From: Bordetella flabilis
Lineage (GTDB): Bacteria > Pseudomonadota > Gammaproteobacteria > Burkholderiales > Burkholderiaceae_B
NCBI RefSeq assembly: GCF_001676725.1
Contig: NZ_CP016172.1
Coordinates: 3,100,001-3,164,000 of the forward strand
DNA: 64,000 bases
Direction of reading: 5' to 3'
Position numbers and translations under genes: made by a program. This document shows positions 25,644-35,010 of this stretch, piece by piece; the first letter of the stretch is position 1, and every line of letters starts with the position of its first letter. The notes below the pieces were generated by a model. That model was not told the DNA's origin. It did not search any database and saw nothing but the letters and a program-made list of their open reading frames with translations.

Positions 25644-27275
25644 ATGACGCTGCGCCAGACCGAAACCCCGCCCTTTCCCGCCATCGATGCGCCAACCCTG
25701 AAGCGCTGGCTGCACGACGGCGGCGAAATCGCCTTGCTGGACGTGCGCGAGCATGGGCAGTATGGCCACGGCCACCCTTTTCTCGCCGTGCCCCTGCCCT
25801 ATAGCCGCCTGGAGGCGGAAATCGCGCGGCTGGTGCCGCGGCGTGCCGCGCGCATCGTCGCGATCGACGACGGCGATGGCGTGGCGGTACGCGCCGGGCG
25901 GGCCCTGGCGGGACTGGGGTATACGGACGTACACGTCCTGGAAGGCGGCGCGCCGGCCTGGCGCGATGCCGGCTACACCTTGTTTGCCGGGGTGAACGTG
26001 CCCAGCAAGACATTCGGCGAACTCGCGGAGCATCTGCTGCACACCCCGCGTATCAGCGCACCCGAGCTGGCCGCGCGCATGAAGGACGGCACTGACCTGG
26101 TGGTGCTGGACGGCCGACCCTATGCCGAATACGCCAAGATGAACATTCCTGGCGGCATCTGCTGCCCCAACGGCGAACTGGCGCTGCGCGTGCAGGAGCT
26201 GGCACCGGATCCCGGCACCGTGATCGTGGTGAACTGCGCCGGACGTACCCGCAGCATCATCGGCGCGCAGACCCTTATCGAGCTGGGCGTGCCCAACCCC
26301 GTCTACGCACTGGAAAACGGCACCCAGGGATGGTATCTGGCCGATCTGCAGCTGGAACACGGCGCGCAACGCAAATATCCCGATGACATCGGCCCCGACG
26401 TCCTGCCCGCGCTACGCGAACGCGCGCAAACCCTGGCGCGGCGCAGCGGCGTGCCGATGGCCGATGTCGCGCAGGTGCGCGCATGGCTGGCCGACCCGGG
26501 ACGCACTACCTACCTGTGCGACGTACGGACGGCGGAGGAATACGCCGCCGGTACGCTACCCGGCGCCCAGCACACGCCCGGCGGGCAGTTGATCCAGGCC
26601 ACCGACCAATACGTGGGCGTGCGCGGCGCGCGACTGGTCCTGCTGGACGGCGAGGAAGTCCGCGCGCCCGTGGTCGCGGCCTGGCTCGCCCGCATGGGGT
26701 GGGACGTCCATGTACTGCGCGACGGCGTACGGGCGGACCTCGGACCGGGCCTGGCGCCGGACATCGGCGCGGCGCGACCGCATGAGCCGCGGCCCACGCC
26801 ACCGTCCATCACCACGCTGGCGCTGGCCGACGCCCACCGCGACGGCGCCCTGCTGGTCGACGTGCGGCCCAGCATGCGCTATCGCAAGGCACATATCGCC
26901 GGCGCGCGTTGGTCGATACGCCCCCGCCTGCATACGCTGGGCATCCCGCCCGGCACGCCTGTCGTGCTGCTGGCCGAGGATGCCGCCGTCGGCGCATTGG
27001 CCCGGCGCGAGCTCGAACAACTCGGCGTGCGCGACGCGCGCCTGCACACCGGCACGCCGGAGGAATGGCGCCAGGCCGGGCTGCCGGTGCAGGCGGCGGA
27101 CGCCACGCCGGCCGACGCCGAATGCATCGATTACCTGTTCTTTGTCCACGACCGCCACGACGGCAACAAGGCGGCGGCCAGGCAGTACCTGGCCTGGGAA
27201 ACCGACCTGGTCAACCAGATCGACGAGTGGGAGCGGTCGATATTCCGACTCCCGACCGGACTACCGCAAGCCTGA
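25644..27275 (+). CDS. Four-domain rhodanese-like protein
   Basis: 543 residues made of four rhodanese homology repeats (about 10-115, 125-235, 265-370 and 385-470) plus a C-terminal tail. LDVREHGQYGHGHP, LDGRPYAEYAKMNIPGG, CDVRTAEEYAAGTLPGA and VDVRPSMRYRKAHIAGA mark the four N-terminal motifs. Only repeat 2 keeps an active-site cysteine (C198 in VNCAGRTRS); the others have acidic residues there. It follows the beta-lyase gene by 145 bases and precedes the ABC transporter. Probably a sulfurtransferase moving sulfane sulfur released by the lyase (inference). Confidence 0.85.
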   Translation: MTLRQTETPPFPAIDAPTLKRWLHDGGEIALLDVREHGQYGHGHPFLAVPLPYSRLEAEIARLVPRRAARIVAIDDGDGVAVRAGRALAGLGYTDVHVLEGGAPAWRDAGYTLFAGVNVPSKTFGELAEHLLHTPRISAPELAARMKDGTDLVVLDGRPYAEYAKMNIPGGICCPNGELALRVQELAPDPGTVIVVNCAGRTRSIIGAQTLIELGVPNPVYALENGTQGWYLADLQLEHGAQRKYPDDIGPDVLPALRERAQTLARRSGVPMADVAQVRAWLADPGRTTYLCDVRTAEEYAAGTLPGAQHTPGGQLIQATDQYVGVRGARLVLLDGEEVRAPVVAAWLARMGWDVHVLRDGVRADLGPGLAPDIGAARPHEPRPTPPSITTLALADAHRDGALLVDVRPSMRYRKAHIAGARWSIRPRLHTLGIPPGTPVVLLAEDAAVGALARRELEQLGVRDARLHTGTPEEWRQAGLPVQAADATPADAECIDYLFFVHDRHDGNKAAARQYLAWETDLVNQIDEWERSIFRLPTGLPQA

Positions 27276-27323
27276 AGACCGGCCAGGCTATCCGCGCCGG
27301 CAACCACGAGAAGGGGAACGACG

Positions 27324-28145
27324 ATGAGCAACGGGATATGGACATGGGCCGCGGCATGCGTAGCGCTGCTGTGTGGCGCCGCGCACGCGGACGCCCTGGA
27401 CGATATCAAGGCGCGCGGCACGCTGGTATGCGGCACGCAGAACGCGAGCGTGCCCTACGCCTATCAGGATGCCGCCACGCGCACCTTTGTCGGATACGAC
27501 GTCGACATGTGCGCCGCGCTGGCCAAGGGCCTCGGGGTCGCGCTGCAACACAAGCCGCTTTCCACGGAAGCGCGCATCCCCGAGCTCAAGATGGGACGCG
27601 TCGACGTGGTGGCGGGCGCCATGGCCTACCTTCCCGAACGGGCCAGCCAGGTGGACTTCAGCCTGCAGTACCTGCAGGGTGGCATCAAGGTCCTGGTCAA
27701 GCAGAAGTCCGGTATCGCGACGCTGGACGACCTGGCCGGAAAGAAGATCTGCGCGTCCAAGGGATCCAGTTCCGCCGCCATCGCCGCGCGCGTCTTGCCC
27801 AAGGCGCATGTGCTGTCTTTCCAGGACGTGGCGTCCTGCTATCTCGGGCTGCAGAACGACAAGGTCGACGGCTTTACGGCAGGCGAGCTGGTGCTCAAGC
27901 GCTTCGAGCTGGACTCGCAGTCCAAGGGCGACCGAACCGTGCTGCTGGAACAGGCGACGTATATCGAACATATCGGCGTGGTGGTGAACAAGGGCAATCC
28001 CAAGCTGCTGGCCGCCGTCAACGGCGTCATCCGCGATATGGACAAGACCGGCGCCCTCGACGCCATGTACGACAAATGGCTGGGCTTGGGGTCTATCTAC
28101 AAGCTCGCCCGTACCTTCAAGGTAGAGCCGGTCGACACGCCCTAG
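27324..28145 (+). CDS. ABC transporter substrate-binding protein, polar amino-acid type
   Basis: 273 residues. Signal peptide ending at GAAHADA (about 24), then DIKARGTLVCGTQNASVPYAYQ, GYDVDMCAALAKGLG and a C-terminal DKTGALDAMYDKWLG, all typical of family 3 solute-binding proteins. A strong AAGGGGAA precedes the ATG. It is the first of four genes of a complete importer. Given the beta-lyase and thiol dioxygenase upstream, cystine or another sulfur amino acid is a plausible ligand, which is inference. Confidence 0.9.
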   Translation: MSNGIWTWAAACVALLCGAAHADALDDIKARGTLVCGTQNASVPYAYQDAATRTFVGYDVDMCAALAKGLGVALQHKPLSTEARIPELKMGRVDVVAGAMAYLPERASQVDFSLQYLQGGIKVLVKQKSGIATLDDLAGKKICASKGSSSAAIAARVLPKAHVLSFQDVASCYLGLQNDKVDGFTAGELVLKRFELDSQSKGDRTVLLEQATYIEHIGVVVNKGNPKLLAAVNGVIRDMDKTGALDAMYDKWLGLGSIYKLARTFKVEPVDTP

Positions 28146-28193
28146 GGCCTGTCCAGGCCGGAACGAGGCTCGTACCCGTACGCGGAGATCGCA

Positions 28194-28889
28194 ATGGAAT
28201 TCGACCTTTCCTTCCTGGGCCGCGGCGGTTATGGCGCGATGCTGCTCAACGGCGTGGCGACGACCATGCGCCTCTTTGCCGGGGCCTGGCTGCTGGGCTT
28301 CGCCGTGGCGCTGCTGCTGGTAGGCCTGCGCGCCGTACCATGGCGGCCGCTGCAGGCGGTGCTCACGGCATTCGTGGAATACCACCGCAACGTGCCCACG
28401 GTGGTGCAGATCATGGTCTGGTACTTCGGCATGCCGCAAGTGCTGCCCGACGGCCTGCGCCTGTGGCTGAACAAGGGCGATACCGAGTTCATGTTCGGCA
28501 TGATCGCCCTGGCCCTGAACGTCAGCGCCTTCATGTGCGAGGACATACGTTCCGGCCTGCGCGCCATACCGGTCACGCAGCTGGAAGCGGCACGCGCCAT
28601 CGGTCTCGGCGCGGTGGGCGCCATGCGCTACGTCATGCTCCCGCAGGCGCTGCGCATAGGCGTCCCGCCTCTCATCAACCGTTCGCTGATCCTGTTCAAG
28701 GACACCAGCCTGGCGATGGTCATCGGCGTGGGCGAGCTGACGTACCAGGTCAAGGCGATCGAGAACCAGACCTTCCGCTCCTTCGAGGTCTTCGCGGTGT
28801 CGACCGGACTGTACCTGGCCGCGTCGCTGCTGCTGATGACGCTGGGAGCGTGGTTCGGCAGGCGCTTTCCGCCGGCATTCAGGGGATAG
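28194..28889 (+). CDS. ABC transporter permease, polar amino-acid type
   Basis: 231 residues, HisM/GlnP type with about five helices. GGYGAMLLNGVATTMRLF at the start and the EAA loop AIPVTQLEAARAIGLG at about 122-137 are diagnostic. FVEYHRNVPTVVQIMVWYF is the usual second-helix motif. GGAGA precedes the ATG. It pairs with the next permease, two bases downstream, to form the heterodimeric channel. Confidence 0.92.
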   Translation: MEFDLSFLGRGGYGAMLLNGVATTMRLFAGAWLLGFAVALLLVGLRAVPWRPLQAVLTAFVEYHRNVPTVVQIMVWYFGMPQVLPDGLRLWLNKGDTEFMFGMIALALNVSAFMCEDIRSGLRAIPVTQLEAARAIGLGAVGAMRYVMLPQALRIGVPPLINRSLILFKDTSLAMVIGVGELTYQVKAIENQTFRSFEVFAVSTGLYLAASLLLMTLGAWFGRRFPPAFRG

Positions 28890-28891
28890 GC

Positions 28892-29584
28892 ATGCTTCAG
28901 GTTCTGCACGACTACGGCACGATGTTCCTGGTGGGCTCCTGGCCCGGCGGACCGCTGGGCGGTTTCGCCGCCACCCTGGTCCTGGCCGGCGTGGGCCTGG
29001 CGGTCTCGTTTCCCCTGGCGATATGCCTGGGCATGGCCCGCACCAGCAGCCGCCGCGCGGCGCGTTGGCCCGCCACCGCGTGGGTCTACACGTTCCGCGG
29101 CATCCCGCTGATCATGATTATCTTCTGGGCCTACTTCGTACTGCCCGCGCTGACCGGCGCGACGGTGCCGGCCTTCACGACGGCGCTATGCGCCATCGTG
29201 CTGTACGAGTCGGCCTTCCTCGGCGAGATCGTGCGCGCCGGGCTGCAGGGCCTGCCGCCGGGCCAGACGGAAGCCGCACGCGCCCTGGGCCTGTCGTACG
29301 GCCAGACCATGCGCCACGTGGTGCTGCCCCAGGCGCTGGCCAACATGATCCCCTCGCTGGTGAACCAGTTCGTCTCCACCATCAAGGCCACGTCCATCGT
29401 CTACGTGATCGGCGTGCAGGAAGTGACCTTCGCGGCGCAGCAGGTCAACAGCATGGAAATGACGCACGCGCTGCAGACCTTCCTGGTGCTGGCCGCCTTT
29501 TACTTCGTGCCCTGCTTCGGCCTCTCGCGCCTGGCCGGACGGCTGGAACGCGGACTCGCACGCAAGCGCCTGCGCGCGGCATGA
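28892..29584 (+). CDS. ABC transporter permease, polar amino-acid type
   Basis: 230 residues from the ATG at 28892, two bases after the preceding stop. VYTFRGIPLIMIIFWAYF and the EAA motif GLPPGQTEAARALGLSYGQ near residue 125 identify a second family 3 permease. It would form the transmembrane channel with the product of the preceding gene. The stop overlaps the next ATG (ATGA). Confidence 0.92.
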   Translation: MLQVLHDYGTMFLVGSWPGGPLGGFAATLVLAGVGLAVSFPLAICLGMARTSSRRAARWPATAWVYTFRGIPLIMIIFWAYFVLPALTGATVPAFTTALCAIVLYESAFLGEIVRAGLQGLPPGQTEAARALGLSYGQTMRHVVLPQALANMIPSLVNQFVSTIKATSIVYVIGVQEVTFAAQQVNSMEMTHALQTFLVLAAFYFVPCFGLSRLAGRLERGLARKRLRAA

Positions 29585-30381
29585 CGCACGCCGCCCCACG
29601 GATCGCGACGGAGACCTCGATGATAGAAATGGACCAGGTACACAAATGGTATGGCGACTACCACGCCTTGGACGGCATATGCGGGCGCGTCGAAAAAGGC
29701 AAGGTCGTGGTGGTGTGCGGCCCGTCCGGTTCGGGCAAGTCCACCATGATACGGACGATCAACCGGCTGGAGGCGATCCAGGGCGGGCGCATCCGGGTCA
29801 ATGGCCAGGATGTGTGCGCGCCGGGCCGGGATATCAACCGGCTGCGCGCCGGCATCGGCTTTGTCTTCCAGCAGTTCAACCTGTTTCCGCACCTTTCGGT
29901 GCGGGAGAACATCCTGCTTTCGCCCACCCGGGTCGCTCGCATGCCGCGGGCGCAGGCCGACGAACTGGCGCGAGAACTGCTGGCCAAGGTGGGGCTGGAG
30001 CACAAGATCGACGCAATGCCGGCCAGCCTGTCCGGCGGACAGCAACAGCGCGTGGCCATCGCGCGAGCGCTGGCGCAACATCCGCCGCTCATCCTGTTCG
30101 ACGAGCCGACCAGCGCGCTGGACCCCGAAATGGTGGGCGAGGTGCTGGCCGTGATCCGCAAGCTCGCCGCCGAGGGCATGACCATGATGGTCGTCACCCA
30201 CGAGATGGCCTTCGCGCGCGAGGTCGCCGATCGCATCTGGTTCATGGACGCCGGCCGCATCCTGGAGGACGCCACGCCCGGGCGCTTCTTCTCCTGCCCG
30301 ACGCACCCGCGCGCGCAAAAGTTTCTCTCGGACGTCGTGCGTCCGGACCTTTCTTTCGACCATCAACGGCCGAGCGTGTAG
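29581..30381 (+). CDS. ABC transporter ATP-binding protein, polar amino-acid type
   Basis: 266 residues from the ATG overlapping the permease stop. An ATG at 29620 has a better GGAGA site and gives 253 residues, closer to the family norm. Walker A GPSGSGKST, Q-loop FVFQQFNLFPHLSVREN, signature LSGGQQQRVAIARAL, Walker B LILFDEPTSALDPE and H-loop VVTHEM are all intact. It powers the importer formed with the two permeases and the binding protein. GlnQ/HisP subgroup. Confidence 0.93.
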   Translation: MTHAAPRIATETSMIEMDQVHKWYGDYHALDGICGRVEKGKVVVVCGPSGSGKSTMIRTINRLEAIQGGRIRVNGQDVCAPGRDINRLRAGIGFVFQQFNLFPHLSVRENILLSPTRVARMPRAQADELARELLAKVGLEHKIDAMPASLSGGQQQRVAIARALAQHPPLILFDEPTSALDPEMVGEVLAVIRKLAAEGMTMMVVTHEMAFAREVADRIWFMDAGRILEDATPGRFFSCPTHPRAQKFLSDVVRPDLSFDHQRPSV

Positions 30382-30410
30382 CCACGCAACAGGCCAACAA
30401 GGGGAATACC

Positions 30411-31382
30411 ATGCTTTCAAAACGCTACGCCGCCCTGCATTTCGCCGCGCTGTGCGCCCTGTCCGCGCCCGCTGTCGCCCAGGCCGCCTTTCCGGAGCCC
30501 GGCGTGCCGGTACGCATCGTCGTCGGCTTCCCGCCCGGCGGCGGCGCCGACGTGCTGGCGCGCGCGGCCGCGATGGGCGTTTCCCGGACGCTCGGCACGA
30601 ACGTGATCGTGGAGAACCGGCCCGGCGCCAGCGGGATCATCGCCACGGATTATGTAGCGCGGGCCAAGCCCGACGGCTACACGGTGTACATCGCCACGCC
30701 GGGTTCGCTGACCATCCTGCCCAGCCTGCAGAAGGTGCCCTACGACCCTGCGCGGGACTTCGCGCCCATCTCGCTGCTGGTCACGATGCCCAACGTCCTG
30801 GTGACCAGCCCCTCGTCCGGCATCGACAGCGTCGGCGACCTGATCGCGCGCGTCAAGTCGGGCAAGGATGTCACCTATGCCTCGGGAGGCAACGGCACGA
30901 TCGGACAGATGGCGGCCGAGCAGTTCAAGATGATGGCCGGCGTCCACATGCGCCACATTCCCTACAAGGGCACCACGCCCGCACTGAGCGACGTCGTCAG
31001 CGGATTGGTGGATATCACCTTCTCCGATCCATCGGTCAGGACGCTGGTGGCGGGCGGCAAGCTGAAGGCCCTGGCAGTCACCACCGCGACGCCCTCCGGC
31101 GAATTCCCGACGGCGCCGCCGATCGCCCAGGCCGGCATTCCTGGCTACGAGCTGACGAACTGGTACGGCGCGATCGCGCCGGCCGGCGTGCCGGCAGACA
31201 TCGTCGAAACACTCAACCGGGCCTTTGCCGCCGCCATGGCCGACCCTGAGGTAGGCCGCCAGCTGGCAGCCTCCGGCATGACGGCGACTTCCAACACGCC
31301 GGCACAGTTCGGCGAGCTGATGGCAAATGAGCGCGGCAAATGGGCGGAGCTCATCAAGAAGGCCGCCATCCGCCTGGATTGA
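30411..31382 (+). CDS. Bug/TctC family receptor
   Basis: 323 residues from the ATG at 30411 with AAGGGGAA upstream. Signal peptide ending near VAQAA (residue 26), followed by VRIVVGFPPGGGADVLAR, the Bug start motif. NRPGASGIIATDYVARAKPDGYT and HIPYKGTTPAL follow as usual. It lies between the ABC importer and the molybdoenzyme gene on the same strand, suggesting that it helps to capture a compound handled in this operon. No TctAB partner is present. Confidence 0.93.
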   Translation: MLSKRYAALHFAALCALSAPAVAQAAFPEPGVPVRIVVGFPPGGGADVLARAAAMGVSRTLGTNVIVENRPGASGIIATDYVARAKPDGYTVYIATPGSLTILPSLQKVPYDPARDFAPISLLVTMPNVLVTSPSSGIDSVGDLIARVKSGKDVTYASGGNGTIGQMAAEQFKMMAGVHMRHIPYKGTTPALSDVVSGLVDITFSDPSVRTLVAGGKLKALAVTTATPSGEFPTAPPIAQAGIPGYELTNWYGAIAPAGVPADIVETLNRAFAAAMADPEVGRQLAASGMTATSNTPAQFGELMANERGKWAELIKKAAIRLD

Positions 31383-31410
31383 CGCGGACATGTCCATCCC
31401 GGAGACCGAC

Positions 31411-33696
31411 ATGACATCCACGCGGACGGGCGAACGCCGTTATCCGCAATTGGCGCACTGGGGCGCCTATACCGCCGTGGTGCGGGACGGCCGCCTGGTC
31501 GCCTGCGAACCGTTCGCCCTGGACCCGCGCCCATCGCCGTTGCTGGACGCCATCGTCCCGATGGTCTATTCGCCGCGGCGCATCGCGCGACCCGTGGTGC
31601 GCAAGTCCTGGCTGGATTCGCGCGGCGCGCGCGGACGCGACCTGCGCGGACGCGATCCCTTCGTCGAGGTCGATTGGGACCAGGCCTTGGCACTGGTCGC
31701 CGACGAGATCACGCGTACCCGCGCGGAGCACGGCGCGTCCGGCATCTTCTGCGGCTCCTACGGGTGGTCGTCGGCGGGCCGCCTGCACCACGCGCGCTCG
31801 CTGATCCGGCGCTTCTACTTCGCCGGCGGCGGCGGGGTCGACCAGGTCGGCAACTACAGCTGGGGCACGGCGCAATTCCTCCTGCCCCATGTAATCGGCA
31901 CCTATGCACCGCTGACCGGCAGGGTGACATCCTGGCCCAGCATCGTCGCGCACACCGAGGTCTTCGTGGCCTTTGGCGGCCTGGCGCTGAAGAACGGCCA
32001 GGTATCGTCGGGCGGCGCCGCCGAACACACACAGGAACATTGGCTGCGCGAACTGGCCGCCGGCGGCGCACGGGTCATCAACATCAGTCCGACCCGCGAC
32101 GATTGCCCGGCTTTCCTCAACGCCGAGTGGATACCGATACGCCCGAACACCGATGTCGCCCTGATGCTCGCCCTGGCCTGGGAACTGCGCCGCCTGAACG
32201 CGCACGACCCCGACTTCCTGTCGCGCTGCTGCGTCGGATACGACGCGCTGGAGGCCTACTTCCTGGGCCGGTCGGACGGCACGGCCAAGACGCCTGAATG
32301 GGCGGCGTCGGTCACCGGCGTGCCGGCGCAACGGATACGGGAACTGGCGGCGGCGCTGTGCGGCAAACGCAGCTACCTGACATGTTCCTTCGCCGTCCAG
32401 CGCGCGCAATACGGCGAGCAGCCTTACTGGATGGTCATCGCCCTGGCGGCCATGCTCGGGCAGATCGGGCTGCCCGGCGGCGGCTTCGGCTTCGGCCATG
32501 GCTCCATGAACGGCGTCGGCAACCCCCGCATCGCCACACCGGGTCCGGAAATGCCCGTGGGTCGAAACCCCGCGGGGCTCTCGATACCCGTGGCCCGCCT
32601 GACCGACATGCTGGAGCACCCGGGCGCCCCCTACGCATTCCAGGGCGAAACCCGCCACTATCCCGATATCCAGCTGGTCCACTGGGCCGGCGGCAATCCC
32701 TTCCACCACCACCAGCAGTTGAACCGCCTGTTGAACGCCTGGCGCGCCAAACCGCGCACCATCGTCGTGAACGAGATCTGGTGGACCCCGGCGGCGCGGC
32801 ATGCCGACATCGTGCTGCCGATCACGACTTCGCTGGAGCGCAACGATATCGGCGGATCGTCGCGCGACCGATACGCGCTGGCCATGCACCGGGCCATCGA
32901 TCCGGTCGGCCAGGCGCGTGACGATTTCGACGTGTTCGCCGATCTCGCGCGCCGGCTGGGCTATGGCGAGCGCTACACCGAAGGGCGCGGCGAAATGGAC
33001 TGGGTGCGTCACATCTACGCGCGCTTCGCGTCCGCGCAAGGCCACGCCGCCGCCGCGCTGCCGGATTTCGATGCGTTCTGGCGCCAGGGCTACGTCGAAC
33101 TGCCGGCGCCGCAGCACGATTTCGTGCTGTTCGAGGAATTCCGCGCGGATCCGCCGGGCCATCCGCTTGGAACGCCGAGTGGACGGATCGAACTCTATAG
33201 CGAAACGCTGGCCGCGTATGGCTGCACCGATTGCGGACCGCATCCGCGCTGGATGGCACCGCGCGAATGGCTGGGGGCCGACGCGGCGCAGAAGCACCCG
33301 CTGCACCTTTTGACGGTGCAACCGGCCGACAGGCTGCACAGCCAGTTGGACCCCGCGCCGCTGGCGCAAGCCAACAAGGTGGCGGGATGCGAGGCCTTGC
33401 GCATCCACCCCCATGACGCCCGGCAGCGCCGGGTGCGCGCAGGCGACGTCGTGCGGCTGTACAACGACCGCGGCGCCTGCCTGGCCGGCGCCGTCCTGGA
33501 CGAGGGCCTGCTGCGCGGCACCGTCGTCATGGCCACGGGCGCCTGGTTTTCGCCCGATCAAGGCGGGAATGCGCCCGAGCGCGCCGGAACGGCCAATGTG
33601 CTGACGCTGGACATCGGGACTTCCTCGCTGACCCAGGGACCCAATGCCATGAGCTGCCTGGTGCAGGTGGAGCGCTGGAACGGACCGGCCGCGTGA
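31411..33696 (+). CDS. Molybdopterin-dependent S/N-oxide reductase, BisC/TorA-like
   Basis: 761 residues from the ATG at 31411, selected because GGAGA lies five bases upstream; an ATG at 31390 is an alternative. FCGSYGWSSAGRLHHA and NYSWGTAQFLLPHVIGT match the DMSO/TMAO/biotin-sulfoxide reductase group, with S150 in the molybdenum-ligand position. There is no N-terminal [4Fe-4S] cysteine motif and no Tat or Sec signal, so it should be cytoplasmic like BisC. HLLTVQPADRLHSQLD begins the C-terminal cofactor-binding domain. Likely substrates are sulfoxides such as methionine sulfoxide or biotin sulfoxide. Confidence 0.88.
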   Translation: MTSTRTGERRYPQLAHWGAYTAVVRDGRLVACEPFALDPRPSPLLDAIVPMVYSPRRIARPVVRKSWLDSRGARGRDLRGRDPFVEVDWDQALALVADEITRTRAEHGASGIFCGSYGWSSAGRLHHARSLIRRFYFAGGGGVDQVGNYSWGTAQFLLPHVIGTYAPLTGRVTSWPSIVAHTEVFVAFGGLALKNGQVSSGGAAEHTQEHWLRELAAGGARVINISPTRDDCPAFLNAEWIPIRPNTDVALMLALAWELRRLNAHDPDFLSRCCVGYDALEAYFLGRSDGTAKTPEWAASVTGVPAQRIRELAAALCGKRSYLTCSFAVQRAQYGEQPYWMVIALAAMLGQIGLPGGGFGFGHGSMNGVGNPRIATPGPEMPVGRNPAGLSIPVARLTDMLEHPGAPYAFQGETRHYPDIQLVHWAGGNPFHHHQQLNRLLNAWRAKPRTIVVNEIWWTPAARHADIVLPITTSLERNDIGGSSRDRYALAMHRAIDPVGQARDDFDVFADLARRLGYGERYTEGRGEMDWVRHIYARFASAQGHAAAALPDFDAFWRQGYVELPAPQHDFVLFEEFRADPPGHPLGTPSGRIELYSETLAAYGCTDCGPHPRWMAPREWLGADAAQKHPLHLLTVQPADRLHSQLDPAPLAQANKVAGCEALRIHPHDARQRRVRAGDVVRLYNDRGACLAGAVLDEGLLRGTVVMATGAWFSPDQGGNAPERAGTANVLTLDIGTSSLTQGPNAMSCLVQVERWNGPAA

Positions 33697-33793
33697 GGCG
33701 CCATCCGCGCCTGTCACCAGGCGATAAAAACGCGATGCCACGCAGGAGCGTGGTGTCGCGCAGACGGAAAACAGGATCACACAGGAGTTTCGA

Positions 33794-34828
33794 ATGGGAT
33801 TGATCAAGGACTTTCTGGCCGGGCGCGAAGGTGAAGCCCGGTGGCATGGCATGGTGCCGGTCGGTTCGATGTCCTCGGGCATGCCGGTTGGATTGCCCTT
33901 CGTCGCCGTGCGCGGCGCCCGGCCCGGCAAAACCTTATGGCTGCACGGCCAGGTGCACGGCGACGAAATCAATGGCATGGTCGCGGCCTTGCGCTTCGCC
34001 GCGGCGCTGGATCCGCAGACCATGCAGGGCAATGTCGTGGTGACGCCCACCGGCAATCCGCATGCGCTGGACGCCCGGCGCAAGCGCAATCCCTACGACG
34101 AGCTCGACCTGGACCAGTGCTATCCGGGCAGTCCGCGCGGTCTGGTGTCCGAGCGGCTGGCGCACGCCCTGTTCGCGGAGATCCGCGATACCGCGAGCCT
34201 GGTGGTCAACCTGCACACCATGAACGCGCTGTTCGACTCCAAGCCCTACGCCGTGTACAAGCTGCACCCGGATAGCGGAATCGACGAGGCCGAGCTCCTG
34301 GCCGCGATTGCACTGTTCGAGCCCAATGTGGCGTGCCGCATGGATGTAGGCGGCAAGGGCGAGCTGCCCGGCAATATCGCGGGCGCGCTGGACTACCAGT
34401 GCCTGGCCGGGCGCATCCCCGCCTTCATGCTGGAGCTGGGCGGAGGCAGCCGCTACGAGGCCGCCCACGTCGCCCTGGCCGAGCGAGGCTTCCTGCGCCT
34501 GGCGGCCCGCCTGGGCATCCTGCCGCATCCCGCCGCGGCGATCGACGTGGCGCCCGCCACCGTGCGGCGCGTGACGCGGCGCGGCTGGATCACCTTCGAC
34601 CACGGGGGCCTGTTCGTTCCCGCCGTGCAGGCCGGCGACACGCTGCCCGCGGGCGCCCTGCTGGGAACGTCGATGGATATCCACGGCAGGGCGCGGGAGG
34701 AAGTCCGCGCTGCCGGCGCCTGCATCGTCATTGGCTTGCGCCGCGATCCCGTGGTGCATACAGGCGAACGCGCCGCCTTCGTCGCCCACGACTGGGACGA
34801 GGTCGCGCTCGGCCCGGATCGCGGTTAG
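33794..34828 (+). CDS. Succinylglutamate desuccinylase/aspartoacylase family protein
   Basis: 344 residues; CAGGAG precedes the ATG. LHGQVHGDEINGM carries the zinc-binding HxxE, and VVNLHTMN supplies the next histidine, as in zinc carboxypeptidase-like deacylases. The C-terminal about 90 residues form a beta domain (FDHGGLFVPAVQAGDTLPAG) common in this family. Such enzymes remove acyl groups from N-acyl amino acids or related amides. It ends the plus-strand run, 97 bases after the molybdoenzyme, and a hairpin follows. The substrate is unknown. Confidence 0.85.
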   Translation: MGLIKDFLAGREGEARWHGMVPVGSMSSGMPVGLPFVAVRGARPGKTLWLHGQVHGDEINGMVAALRFAAALDPQTMQGNVVVTPTGNPHALDARRKRNPYDELDLDQCYPGSPRGLVSERLAHALFAEIRDTASLVVNLHTMNALFDSKPYAVYKLHPDSGIDEAELLAAIALFEPNVACRMDVGGKGELPGNIAGALDYQCLAGRIPAFMLELGGGSRYEAAHVALAERGFLRLAARLGILPHPAAAIDVAPATVRRVTRRGWITFDHGGLFVPAVQAGDTLPAGALLGTSMDIHGRAREEVRAAGACIVIGLRRDPVVHTGERAAFVAHDWDEVALGPDRG

Positions 34829-34841
34829 CAGGCCGGGCGGC

Positions 34842-34869
34842 GGCGGTCCGGCCGTCCGGCGGGACCGCC
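34842..34869 (+). terminator. Hairpin after the aspartoacylase-family gene
   Basis: GGCGGTCC and its complement GGACCGCC frame a 12-base GC-rich loop, 13 bases after the stop at 34828. No T tract follows, so a terminator role is possible rather than certain. Confidence 0.4.
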
Positions 34870-35010
34870 GGATCGGTTACATTAACTTCCGCTGTAGCCT
34901 GCGTACATCGCAGCCCGATGCCAGGATGTCCCTGCACCGGTCCGGGCCTGGCTGGTACGAAGCGCGACAGCGTATTCCCCAGAACCATAAGACAGACCCG
35001 GAGCACTTTC

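Noticed and set aside
31354..34089. 911-codon open frame antisense to the molybdoenzyme gene
   Set aside because: No recognisable domain and no ribosome site; it mirrors codon bias of the real gene.
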